A DNA stretch of 64,000 nucleotides from Murimonas intestini (GTDB lineage Bacteria; Bacillota; Clostridia; Lachnospirales; Lachnospiraceae). Under the pieces are notes generated by a model. That model ran no database searches. It was not told the origin of the DNA and worked only from the letters and a program-made list of their open reading frames with translations. Within the stretch, counting starts at the first letter, position 1. Each line of letters begins with the position of its first letter. The stretch lies in contig NZ_JANKBI010000002.1 in NCBI RefSeq assembly GCF_024622195.1, forward strand, positions 186,001 through 250,000, written 5' to 3'. The position numbers were made by a program, and so were the translations under genes. Shown here piece after piece: positions 43,049 through 49,132 of this stretch.

Positions 43049-43095
43049 TTAATAATTATCTGTTTTCTGTATATGATAAAGGTCAGAGATAATTA
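43049..43095 (+). promoter_or_regulatory. Promoter and inverted repeat of the XRE gene
   Basis: TTAATA (43049-43054) and TATGAT (43072-43077) are 17 bases apart. TAATTATC (43053-43060) in the spacer and GATAATTA (43088-43095) after the start region form an inverted repeat around the -10 box, a layout that would suit autorepression. The rest of the 171-bp gap shows nothing. Confidence 0.45.
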
Positions 43096-43112
43096 GTCTG
43101 TGAGGTGATGGT

Positions 43113-43466
43113 ATGGGCAGAGTCCAGAGCAAGGAAGAACAATTAGAACAGAAGCAGCTGAATGTGGAGATGGGAAAACGTCTGCTTAAATGGCGGATGG
43201 AAAAGGGCTATACCCAGGATCATGTGGGAGATATGCTGGGAGTTTCAGGCACATATTATGGCAGGATAGAACGGGGAACAGCAGGTTTTTCTACTCTCAG
43301 GATCAAGAAGGCGTTTGAAAAGCTGGATATAGACTGTACTTATCTGCTTACGGGAGTCATAAATACAGATATAAATCTGGAACTCTTTATTGACAAGTGC
43401 CCGGAAGAAAAGCGGGATGATTTAAGAGCACTGATTGAGCTGGCAATGAAGCTGGCGAAAAAATAG
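43113..43466 (+). CDS. XRE-family DNA-binding regulator
   Basis: The 117-residue protein has a Cro/CI-type helix-turn-helix (about residues 20-75; YTQDHVGDMLGVSGTYYGRIE), then a short helical tail (CPEEKRDDLRALIELAMKL) that may mediate dimer formation. Small single-domain XRE proteins of this type are common clostridial regulators, some of which link to stress or sporulation. It stands alone, with a strong terminator behind it. GAGGTGAT precedes the ATG. Confidence 0.87.
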   Translation: MGRVQSKEEQLEQKQLNVEMGKRLLKWRMEKGYTQDHVGDMLGVSGTYYGRIERGTAGFSTLRIKKAFEKLDIDCTYLLTGVINTDINLELFIDKCPEEKRDDLRALIELAMKLAKK

Positions 43467-43482
43467 TATATGGAATGTTATG

Positions 43483-43519
43483 TGCCGTCTCAGGATTAAC
43501 TGGAGACGGCATATTTTTT
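43483..43519 (+). terminator. Terminator of the XRE gene
   Basis: TGCCGTCTC and GAGACGGCA form a perfect nine-base stem around an 11-base loop, followed by TATTTTTTC. Confidence 0.9.
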
Positions 43520-43537
43520 CAGGCAGGCAAAATGTAT

Positions 43538-43545
43538 CTAAATTT
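43538..43545 (+). repeat. Target-site duplication, left copy
   Basis: CTAAATTT directly abuts the left end of the 132-bp repeat and is identical to the eight bases that abut its right end (43678-43685). Confidence 0.75.
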
Positions 43546-43677
43546 GTAACTATTCAGCAGGTCTGTGCATTTACTGCACAGACCGTGAGAGCATGATTCA
43601 AGAGTGCAGAAATCCCATCGCTGTAAGCGATTTTAAATGGATTTCTGCATGTAACTGTGAAGGTACTGAACAGTTAC
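43546..43677 (+). mobile_element. 132-bp MITE-like element, copy 1
   Basis: The element starts GTAACTATTCAG and ends CTGAACAGTTAC, an imperfect terminal inverted repeat. Inside it are three hairpins: GGTCTGTGCA with TGCACAGACC (43560-43584), TGCAGAAATCC with GGATTTCTGCA (43605-43649; inner ATCGC with GCGAT), and GTAACTGT with ACAGTTAC (43651-43677). It is flanked by identical CTAAATTT octamers, it has no coding capacity, and a second copy at 47634-47765 matches at 121 of 132 positions. This is the form of a non-autonomous transposable element moved by a transposase encoded elsewhere. It sits ten bases beyond the stop of the minus-strand deoxyribosyltransferase-like gene. Confidence 0.8.
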
Positions 43678-43685
43678 CTAAATTT
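43678..43685 (+). repeat. Target-site duplication, right copy
   Basis: CTAAATTT, identical to 43538-43545, directly abuts the right end of the element and is one base from the stop codon of the next gene. Confidence 0.75.
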
Positions 43686-43686
43686 A

Positions 43687-44079
43687 TTATGATCTCAGCA
43701 GTTCACCCGCAATCTCTTCTGTATTTCCTATAAGCTGTTTTACCTGTGAAAGCCAATAGAAGGCTGAGGTATTTCCATCGCATTTAAAATAAGTATCATT
43801 ATGATGGCATAAGTAAACTTTTTTGCTCAGCGCTATTGCCATACCCAATTCCGTATGTGTTCCTCTGCCCTGGGGAGTTAGTACGATTACAACATCAGAC
43901 TGTTTTATCCCTTCAAATTCTTTTTCGCCAATAGACTTTAGTGTTTCGGCGTCCGGTTCTTTTACGGGGCAGTGTATAGTCCAATCATAAGTATGCTCCC
44001 AACCGGCATTTTTCAGCAGGCAAGATAGACTGCGTACTTGTTTATAATTTACAAGACTTGAAGCTATATAAAATTTCAT
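43687..44079 (-). CDS. Nucleoside 2-deoxyribosyltransferase-like protein
   Basis: The 130-residue protein has the small alpha/beta fold of nucleoside 2-deoxyribosyltransferases: MKFYIASSL at the N-terminus, SDVVIVLTPQGRGTHTELGMAIAL (about residues 61-84), where the Glu in TELG is the expected nucleophile, and KKVYLCH. Many such short proteins are related to transferases or to nucleotide-binding proteins and have not been tested. GGAGG precedes the ATG, and TGGACG and TATAAT 17 bases apart lie upstream. It is divergent from thyA, another deoxynucleotide gene. Confidence 0.75.
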   Translation of the reverse strand: MKFYIASSLVNYKQVRSLSCLLKNAGWEHTYDWTIHCPVKEPDAETLKSIGEKEFEGIKQSDVVIVLTPQGRGTHTELGMAIALSKKVYLCHHNDTYFKCDGNTSAFYWLSQVKQLIGNTEEIAGELLRS

Positions 44080-44111
44080 ATGTATCCTCCACGACTTTAT
44101 TCTATATTTTA

Positions 44112-44140
44112 ATTATACATTATCGTGCGAAGCACGTCCA
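44112..44140 (-). promoter_or_regulatory. Promoter of the deoxyribosyltransferase-like gene
   Basis: On the minus strand TGGACG (forward 44135-44140) and TATAAT (forward 44112-44117) are 17 bases apart. A small CGTGC-GAA-GCACG hairpin (44124-44136) lies in this spacer and overlaps the -35 box. Confidence 0.55.
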
Positions 44141-44216
44141 TCCGTAAGGATCTGAATTATGGGATGCATGGAGATATTTGGTTCTGTCAAATCCTGAGAT
44201 TTCCTTTTTATGCTCT

Positions 44217-44244
44217 ATGACAGTTTAATGTTTTGTGATAAAAT
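44217..44244 (+). promoter_or_regulatory. Promoter of thyA
   Basis: ATGACA (44217-44222) and TAAAAT (44239-44244) are 16 bases apart, 44 bases before the start codon. Confidence 0.55.
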
Positions 44245-44287
44245 AAAAAGGCATCAATATATAAAAATGAAATAGAGGAGGAATAAT

Positions 44288-45139
44288 ATGAGCTATGCAG
44301 ATCAGATTTTTATAAATATGTGTAAGGATATTATTGAAAACGGCACAAGTACGGAAGGTGAAAAAGTAAGGCCGGTGTGGGAGGATACCCAGGAATCCGC
44401 CTATACAATAAAGCGTTTTGGGGTTGTGAACAGATATGACCTCAGAAAAGAATTTCCGGCTCTCACGCTCAGAAGGACTGGGATCAAGAGCGCATTCGAT
44501 GAGCTTCTGTGGATCTGGCAGAAAAAATCCAATAATATCCATGACCTGAACAGCCACATTTGGGATTCATGGGCAGATGAGGATGGCTCTATTGGTAAGG
44601 CTTACGGCTACCAGCTTGGCGTGAAACACAAATATAAAGAGGGGATGTTTGACCAGGTCGACAGGGTTCTGTTTGACCTGAAGAATAATCCTTACAGCAG
44701 AAGGATCATGACAAATATCTATGTCCACGCTGACCTGAATGAGATGAACCTCTATCCATGTGCGTACAGTATGACCTTCAATGTGACTAAGGAAAAGGAT
44801 TCTGAGAAGCTGGTGCTCAACGCTGTGCTTAACCAGCGCTCCCAGGATGTGTTGGCGGCAAATAACTGGAATGTTTGCCAGTATGCGCTGCTTGTCCATA
44901 TGATGGCACAGTCCTGCGGTATGCAGGCAGGTGAGCTCGTCCATGTGATAGCTGACGCACATATCTATGACAGGCATATCCCGCTTGTAAAGGAACTGAT
45001 AGAACGTGAGACATACGATGCGCCCAGGGTCTGGCTGAATCCGGAGATCCATGATTTCTATTCTTTTACAGTGGATGACCTGCATGTAGAAGATTATGTT
45101 ACAGGGCCGCAGATCAAAAACATACCGATAGCAGTGTAG
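44288..45139 (+). CDS. thyA: Thymidylate synthase ThyA
   Basis: The 283-residue protein makes dTMP from dUMP with methylenetetrahydrofolate. Its catalytic Cys lies in LYPCAYS (about residue 159), followed by the phosphate-binding RSQD in NQRSQDVLAANNWN (about residue 180) and the HIYDRHI segment near the end. The length is typical. It is 17 bases before the dihydrofolate reductase gene, the usual pairing, because the reaction oxidises folate to dihydrofolate. An AGGAGG site precedes the ATG. Confidence 0.97.
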   Translation: MSYADQIFINMCKDIIENGTSTEGEKVRPVWEDTQESAYTIKRFGVVNRYDLRKEFPALTLRRTGIKSAFDELLWIWQKKSNNIHDLNSHIWDSWADEDGSIGKAYGYQLGVKHKYKEGMFDQVDRVLFDLKNNPYSRRIMTNIYVHADLNEMNLYPCAYSMTFNVTKEKDSEKLVLNAVLNQRSQDVLAANNWNVCQYALLVHMMAQSCGMQAGELVHVIADAHIYDRHIPLVKELIERETYDAPRVWLNPEIHDFYSFTVDDLHVEDYVTGPQIKNIPIAV

Positions 45140-45156
45140 GATGAGGGAGGAAAAAC

Positions 45157-45648
45157 ATGAATTTAATAGTAGCAGCAGATAAAAACTGGGCAATAGGCAA
45201 GGACAATAAGCTTCTTGTGAGCATTCCGGCGGATATGAAGTTCTTTCGTCAGACAACCACGGGAAAAGTAGTTGTGATGGGAAGGAAGACGCTGGAGAGC
45301 TTTCCTGGCGGCCAGCCTCTTAAGAACAGGGTGAACATTGTGCTGACAGGAAATGAAAATTACAGAGTGAAGGATGCTGTCATAGTCCACACAAAGGATG
45401 AACTGATGGAAGAACTTAAAAAATATGACAGCGGGGATGTATATGTTATCGGCGGAGCAAGTGTGTACGAAATGCTCCTGCCTGAGTGCAGCGTAGCCCA
45501 TGTAACAAAAATAGACCATGAGTATGAGGCGGACACTTACTTCCCGGATCTGGATAAAAATCCTGAATGGGAGATCACAGGTGAGAGTGAGGAGCAGACC
45601 TACTTTGACCTGGAATATACCTTCTTAAGATATGAGAGGAAATGCTGA
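45157..45648 (+). CDS. folA: Dihydrofolate reductase
   Basis: The 163-residue protein begins MNLIVAADKNWAIGKDNKLL, the N-terminal DHFR strand with its Met20-type loop, and has VVMGRKTLESFPGG (about residue 38) and YVIGGASVYEMLLPE (about residue 95). It regenerates tetrahydrofolate after thymidylate synthase. GAGGGAGG precedes the ATG. Its stop overlaps the start of the ZIP gene by one base. Confidence 0.97.
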   Translation: MNLIVAADKNWAIGKDNKLLVSIPADMKFFRQTTTGKVVVMGRKTLESFPGGQPLKNRVNIVLTGNENYRVKDAVIVHTKDELMEELKKYDSGDVYVIGGASVYEMLLPECSVAHVTKIDHEYEADTYFPDLDKNPEWEITGESEEQTYFDLEYTFLRYERKC

Positions 45649-46427
45649 TGGAAATATTTCTGGGACTTTTAATTCCGTTTATTGGGACAACGGCAGGCGC
45701 TGCCTGTGTGTTCTTCATGAAAAATGATCTGAAGCCTCTTGTGCAGAAGATGCTGCTGGGCTTTGCCTCCGGCGTCATGGTTGCAGCATCAGTGTGGTCC
45801 CTTCTGATGCCGGCCATGGAGATGTCATCAGATATGGAGAAGTTCTCATTTGTTCCGGCAGCAGTTGGTTTTTTATTGGGAATTGGCTTCCTGCTGCTGA
45901 TGGACAAATTGATCCCCCATCTGCATATGGGATGTGAGCAGTCGGAGGGGCCTAAATGTAAACTTAAAAAGACGACTATGCTGGTGCTTGCGGTGACACT
46001 GCACAATATACCTGAGGGAATGGCTGTGGGTGTTGTGTTTGCGGGTATGCTTTCCAGCAATGTGGAGGTTACAGTTGCGGGGGCATTTGCACTGTCCATC
46101 GGTATCGCCATACAGAACTTTCCGGAGGGGGCCATTATCAGCCTGCCTCTGAAAAGCCAGGACGGACTGGGAAAAGGAAAGGCGTTTTTATATGGAACTC
46201 TTTCAGGAGTCGTGGAGCCTGTGGCTGCGGTAGTGACTATACTGCTCTCAGAGGTGCTCACCCCCATACTTCCCTATCTGCTGGCCTTTGCGGCAGGCGC
46301 TATGATCTATGTGGTCGTAGAAGAATTGATACCTGAAGCGTCAGAGGGTGAACACAGCAATATCGGAACCATAGGGTTTGCGCTTGGATTTGTGCTCATG
46401 ATGATCCTGGATGTGGCGCTGGGATAG
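45648..46427 (+). CDS. ZIP-family metal transporter
   Basis: The 259-residue protein has about eight membrane helices and ZIP helix motifs HNIPEGMAVGVVFAG (about residue 119) and NFPEGAIISLPL (about residue 157), which form the double metal site. A short loop after helix III is nearly free of His, unlike many ZIPs. It would take up zinc or another divalent metal. The ATG at 45648 is better spaced from GAGG (45634-45637) than an ATG at 45642. It is translationally coupled to folA, an odd pairing with no obvious link except cotranscription. Confidence 0.88.
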   Translation: MEIFLGLLIPFIGTTAGAACVFFMKNDLKPLVQKMLLGFASGVMVAASVWSLLMPAMEMSSDMEKFSFVPAAVGFLLGIGFLLLMDKLIPHLHMGCEQSEGPKCKLKKTTMLVLAVTLHNIPEGMAVGVVFAGMLSSNVEVTVAGAFALSIGIAIQNFPEGAIISLPLKSQDGLGKGKAFLYGTLSGVVEPVAAVVTILLSEVLTPILPYLLAFAAGAMIYVVVEELIPEASEGEHSNIGTIGFALGFVLMMILDVALG

Positions 46428-46441
46428 AAGTTAAAAAGCTG

Positions 46442-46474
46442 CTGTTCACCTCGCGGGATATTGGCTGTGAACAG
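46442..46474 (+). terminator. Stem behind the ZIP gene
   Basis: CTGTTCAC and GTGAACAG pair around a 17-base loop 15 bases beyond the stop. The following TGGCGTTAAAAAAC has no U-run, so this is a weak or partial terminator. Confidence 0.4.
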
Positions 46475-46491
46475 TGGCGTTAAAAAACTTC

Positions 46492-46520
46492 TTGACATTA
46501 CTATGGAAAAGTATAATAAT
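46492..46520 (+). promoter_or_regulatory. Promoter of ilvE
   Basis: A perfect TTGACA (46492-46497) is followed by TATAATAAT (46512-46520); the AATAAT hexamer is at 17 bases, the TATAAT hexamer at 14. The leader is about 30 bases, with no attenuator seen. Confidence 0.65.
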
Positions 46521-46554
46521 GGGTAGCAAAGTTAAATACGGGAGGATTAAGAAA

Positions 46555-47625
46555 ATGTTAGATATTAAAATTGAAAAAACAACGAATCCGAAACCAATTC
46601 CCGGACCAGAAGATCCATTAGTATTCGGTACTATTTTTACAGATCATATGTACGTGATGGAGTACTGCCCGGAAAAGGGATGGCATGATCCGGCTATAAT
46701 GCCGTATCAGCCCATATCTCTGGCGCCGTCAGCAATGGTATTTCATTACGGACAGGAAATGTTCGAAGGTTTAAAGGCATATAAGACAGAGGATGGAAGA
46801 ATCCTTTTATTCCGTCCTGATAAGAATGCAGAGAGGGCCAACAATTCAAACCGCAGGCTCATGATCCCGGAAATAGATCCTGAGGATTTTATTAATGCGG
46901 TGAAGACGATCGTAGAAGTTGACCAGGCCTGGATCCCCACAAAACCGGGAACATCTCTGTATGTCAGGCCATTCGTGATCGCTACGGACCCATTCCTGGG
47001 TGTGAGGCCTTCCAATACTTATAAGTTCATCATCATCCTCTCACCTGTAGGAGCTTATTATCCGGAAGGGCTGAATCCTGTAAAAATCTGGATAGAGGAT
47101 AAATATGTCAGAGCCGTCAGAGGCGGCATCGGTGAGGCTAAGACAGGCGGCAACTACGTGGCATCCCTGGCAGCACAGATCAAGGCTCACGATGAAGGAT
47201 ATTCCCAGGTTCTGTGGCTGGACGGTGTAGAGCGCAAGTATATAGAAGAAGTCGGAGCCATGAATATTTTCTTTAAGATAAACGGGACAGTAGTGACTCC
47301 TGTTTTAAATGGAAGCATCCTCCCTGGAGTGACAAGAGATACATGTATCGCTCTGTGCAAAGAGTGGGGACTTCCCGTAGAAGAGAGAAGAGTCTCTGTG
47401 GAAGAACTGGAAGCTGCTGCAAAGGACGGAAGCCTCGAGGAAGTATGGGGAACAGGTACGGCAGCAGTCATCTCACCTGTAGGCCATCTCAGATACGAGG
47501 ACGACGTATTCCAGATCGGAGACGGAGGAATAGGCCAGATCAGCCAGAAGCTGTATGACACAGTGACAGGCATCCAGCTGGGCAAGGTAGAAGATAAATA
47601 TGGATGGACTGTGGAAGTAAAATAA
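46555..47625 (+). CDS. ilvE: Branched-chain amino acid aminotransferase
   Basis: The 356-residue protein is a fold-type IV PLP aminotransferase of the larger BCAT subgroup. YGQEMFEGLKAYK (about residue 63), VRPFVIATDP (about residue 140), GEAKTGGNYVASLAAQ (about residue 189; Lys binds PLP) and EVGAMNIFF (about residue 235) are typical. It interconverts leucine, isoleucine and valine with their keto acids. GGAGGATTAAGAAA supports the ATG at 46555; an in-frame upstream ATG at 46474 lies before the promoter. A copy of the 132-bp repeat begins nine bases behind the stop. Confidence 0.95.
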   Translation: MLDIKIEKTTNPKPIPGPEDPLVFGTIFTDHMYVMEYCPEKGWHDPAIMPYQPISLAPSAMVFHYGQEMFEGLKAYKTEDGRILLFRPDKNAERANNSNRRLMIPEIDPEDFINAVKTIVEVDQAWIPTKPGTSLYVRPFVIATDPFLGVRPSNTYKFIIILSPVGAYYPEGLNPVKIWIEDKYVRAVRGGIGEAKTGGNYVASLAAQIKAHDEGYSQVLWLDGVERKYIEEVGAMNIFFKINGTVVTPVLNGSILPGVTRDTCIALCKEWGLPVEERRVSVEELEAAAKDGSLEEVWGTGTAAVISPVGHLRYEDDVFQIGDGGIGQISQKLYDTVTGIQLGKVEDKYGWTVEVK

Positions 47626-47633
47626 GAAGGAAG

Positions 47634-47765
47634 GTAACTATTCAACAGGTCTGTGCATTTACTGCACAGACCGTAAGAAAATGATTCAAGGGTGCAAAAA
47701 TCCCATTGCCGGAGGCGATTTTAAATGGATTTTTGCATGTAACTGTGAAGGTACTGAACAGTTAC
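47634..47765 (+). mobile_element. 132-bp MITE-like element, copy 2
   Basis: Same length and orientation as copy 1, with 11 differences in 132 positions. Stems are kept: GGTCTGTGCA with TGCACAGACC, TGCAAAAATCC (47693-47703) with GGATTTTTGCA (47727-47737), inner ATTGCC with GGCGAT, and GTAACTGT with ACAGTTAC. The G-C pair in copy 1 (43609/43645) is A-T here, a compensatory change. On the right the element is followed by GAAGTAAAATAAG, identical to the end of ilvE (47614-47626), but on the left that segment is seven bases away from the element edge. Confidence 0.8.
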
Positions 47766-47785
47766 GAAGTAAAATAAGTCAGGAC

Positions 47786-47830
47786 AGCCCCATGGCAGCA
47801 GACAGATGATGTCGCTGCCGTGGGGCTATT
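47786..47830 (+). terminator. Terminator of ilvE, behind the element
   Basis: AGCCCCATGGCAGC (47786-47799) pairs with GCTGCCGTGGGGCT (47814-47827) with one wobble, followed by ATTTCGTT. Because the element lies between ilvE and this stem, the element is likely transcribed with ilvE. Confidence 0.75.
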
Positions 47831-47832
47831 TC

Positions 47833-47869
47833 GTTATTCTATAAGAAACTTCGTTCCTTATAGAATAAC
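47833..47869. repeat. Perfect 13-bp inverted repeat
   Basis: GTTATTCTATAAG and CTTATAGAATAAC flank an 11-base loop. It follows the ilvE terminator. A palindrome GCGCAGCTGCGC (47885-47896) comes next. The rest of the 47766-48063 gap holds the ispG promoter and nothing else recognisable. Confidence 0.7.
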
Positions 47870-47976
47870 ACCCTCCGGGGAGATGCGCAGCTGCGCGCGC
47901 GGAACAAAAGCTGCGCTATTCATAATATTGGCCCGCGGTGGTGTGCAGAGCGCACTTTTGTTATAAAAACTCTTTC

Positions 47977-48005
47977 TTGAAAATCCCGGCTAACCTTGTT
48001 ATACT
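47977..48005 (+). promoter_or_regulatory. Promoter of ispG-polC
   Basis: TTGAAA (47977-47982) and TATACT (48000-48005) are 17 bases apart, about 60 bases before the ispG start. Confidence 0.7.
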
Positions 48006-48063
48006 TAAAGTCAGTTATTGACTACGGTTAGGCCGTACCCGGTTTGGTGGAAAGGGGTAAGAG

Positions 48064-49116
48064 ATGGACAGGACACATACTAAGACGATACATATAGGAG
48101 ACAGAGTGATAGGCGGGGGGAACCCGGTGCTTATCCAGTCTATGACAAATACAAAGACTGAGGATGTGCAGGCGACTGCAGACCAGATCAACAGGCTGGC
48201 GGCGGCAGGCTGTGATATAATCCGCTGTGCTGTGCCGAACATGGAAGCTGCCAGGGCTTTGAAGGAGATCAAGAAGCAGATCACAATCCCTCTTGTGGCG
48301 GATATTCATTTTGATTACAGGCTTGCCATCGCATCCATAGAGAACGGTGCAGACAAGATCCGCATCAATCCCGGCAATATTGGAAGCAGGGAGAGAGTAA
48401 AGGCAGTCGTGGATGCTGCAAAGGAGAGAAATCTGCCCATAAGGGTGGGAGTTAACAGCGGTTCTCTGGAAAAAGAGCTGGTTGAGAAATATCATGGGGT
48501 GACGGCTGAGGGGATCGTGGAGAGCGCTCTTGATAAGGTGAAAATGATTGAAGATATGGATTATACAAATCTTGTCATCAGCATCAAGTCATCAGATGTG
48601 CTCATGTGTGCAAGAGCTCATGAGATGATTTCCCAGCGGACAGATTACCCGCTCCATGTGGGGATCACAGAATCAGGTACCTTGCTTTCAGGAAACATTA
48701 AGTCGGCTGTGGGCCTGGGGATCATCCTTTATCAGGGGATAGGAGATACCATCAGGGTGTCCCTGACGGGAGATCCTCTGGAAGAGGTAAAATCTGCAAA
48801 GCTCATACTGAAGACTCTCGGACTTAGAAAGGGAGGGGTGGAAGTTGTATCCTGCCCCACCTGCGGAAGAACTCAGATAGATCTCATTGGTCTGGCGAAT
48901 GCAGTGGAGGATATGGTAGCTGATATACCACTGGATATCAAGGTGGCGGTTATGGGATGCGTGGTGAACGGCCCCGGAGAGGCGAAGGAAGCAGATATAG
49001 GTATTGCCGGAGGAAAGGGCGAAGGGCTCCTGATCAAAAAGGGAGAGGTCATAAAAAAGGTTCCGGAGGAGAAGCTTCTGGAGGCTCTGAGAGAAGAACT
49101 CGGCAAATCATTTTGA
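48064..49116 (+). CDS. ispG: 4-hydroxy-3-methylbut-2-enyl diphosphate synthase
   Basis: The 350-residue protein is the MEP-pathway enzyme IspG/GcpE, which reduces the cyclic diphosphate MEcPP to HMBPP, using a 4Fe-4S cluster and electrons from flavodoxin or ferredoxin. Cluster ligands are the Cys of SCPTCGR (about residues 264 and 267) and GCVVNGPGEA (about 299), with the usual Glu. The N-terminal TIM barrel starts GDRVIGGGNPVLIQSMTNT. It is 16 bases before polC. Isoprenoids are thus made by the non-mevalonate route. Confidence 0.97.
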   Translation: MDRTHTKTIHIGDRVIGGGNPVLIQSMTNTKTEDVQATADQINRLAAAGCDIIRCAVPNMEAARALKEIKKQITIPLVADIHFDYRLAIASIENGADKIRINPGNIGSRERVKAVVDAAKERNLPIRVGVNSGSLEKELVEKYHGVTAEGIVESALDKVKMIEDMDYTNLVISIKSSDVLMCARAHEMISQRTDYPLHVGITESGTLLSGNIKSAVGLGIILYQGIGDTIRVSLTGDPLEEVKSAKLILKTLGLRKGGVEVVSCPTCGRTQIDLIGLANAVEDMVADIPLDIKVAVMGCVVNGPGEAKEADIGIAGGKGEGLLIKKGEVIKKVPEEKLLEALREELGKSF

Positions 49117-49132
49117 TGGAGTGACAATATAG

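Noticed and set aside
43546..43677. The repeats were considered as CRISPR repeats.
   Set aside because: Only two full copies, 4 kb apart, without regular spacers or cas genes.
44567..45256. A 229-codon minus-strand frame opposite thyA and folA.
   Set aside because: It spans two highly conserved plus-strand genes; composition is unlike neighbouring proteins and no ribosome site is present.
43546..47765. The two 132-bp repeats could bound a composite transposon carrying thyA, folA, the ZIP gene and ilvE.
   Set aside because: Each copy has its own local flanking duplication signal, no transposase lies between them, and the enclosed genes are ordinary housekeeping genes in native composition.
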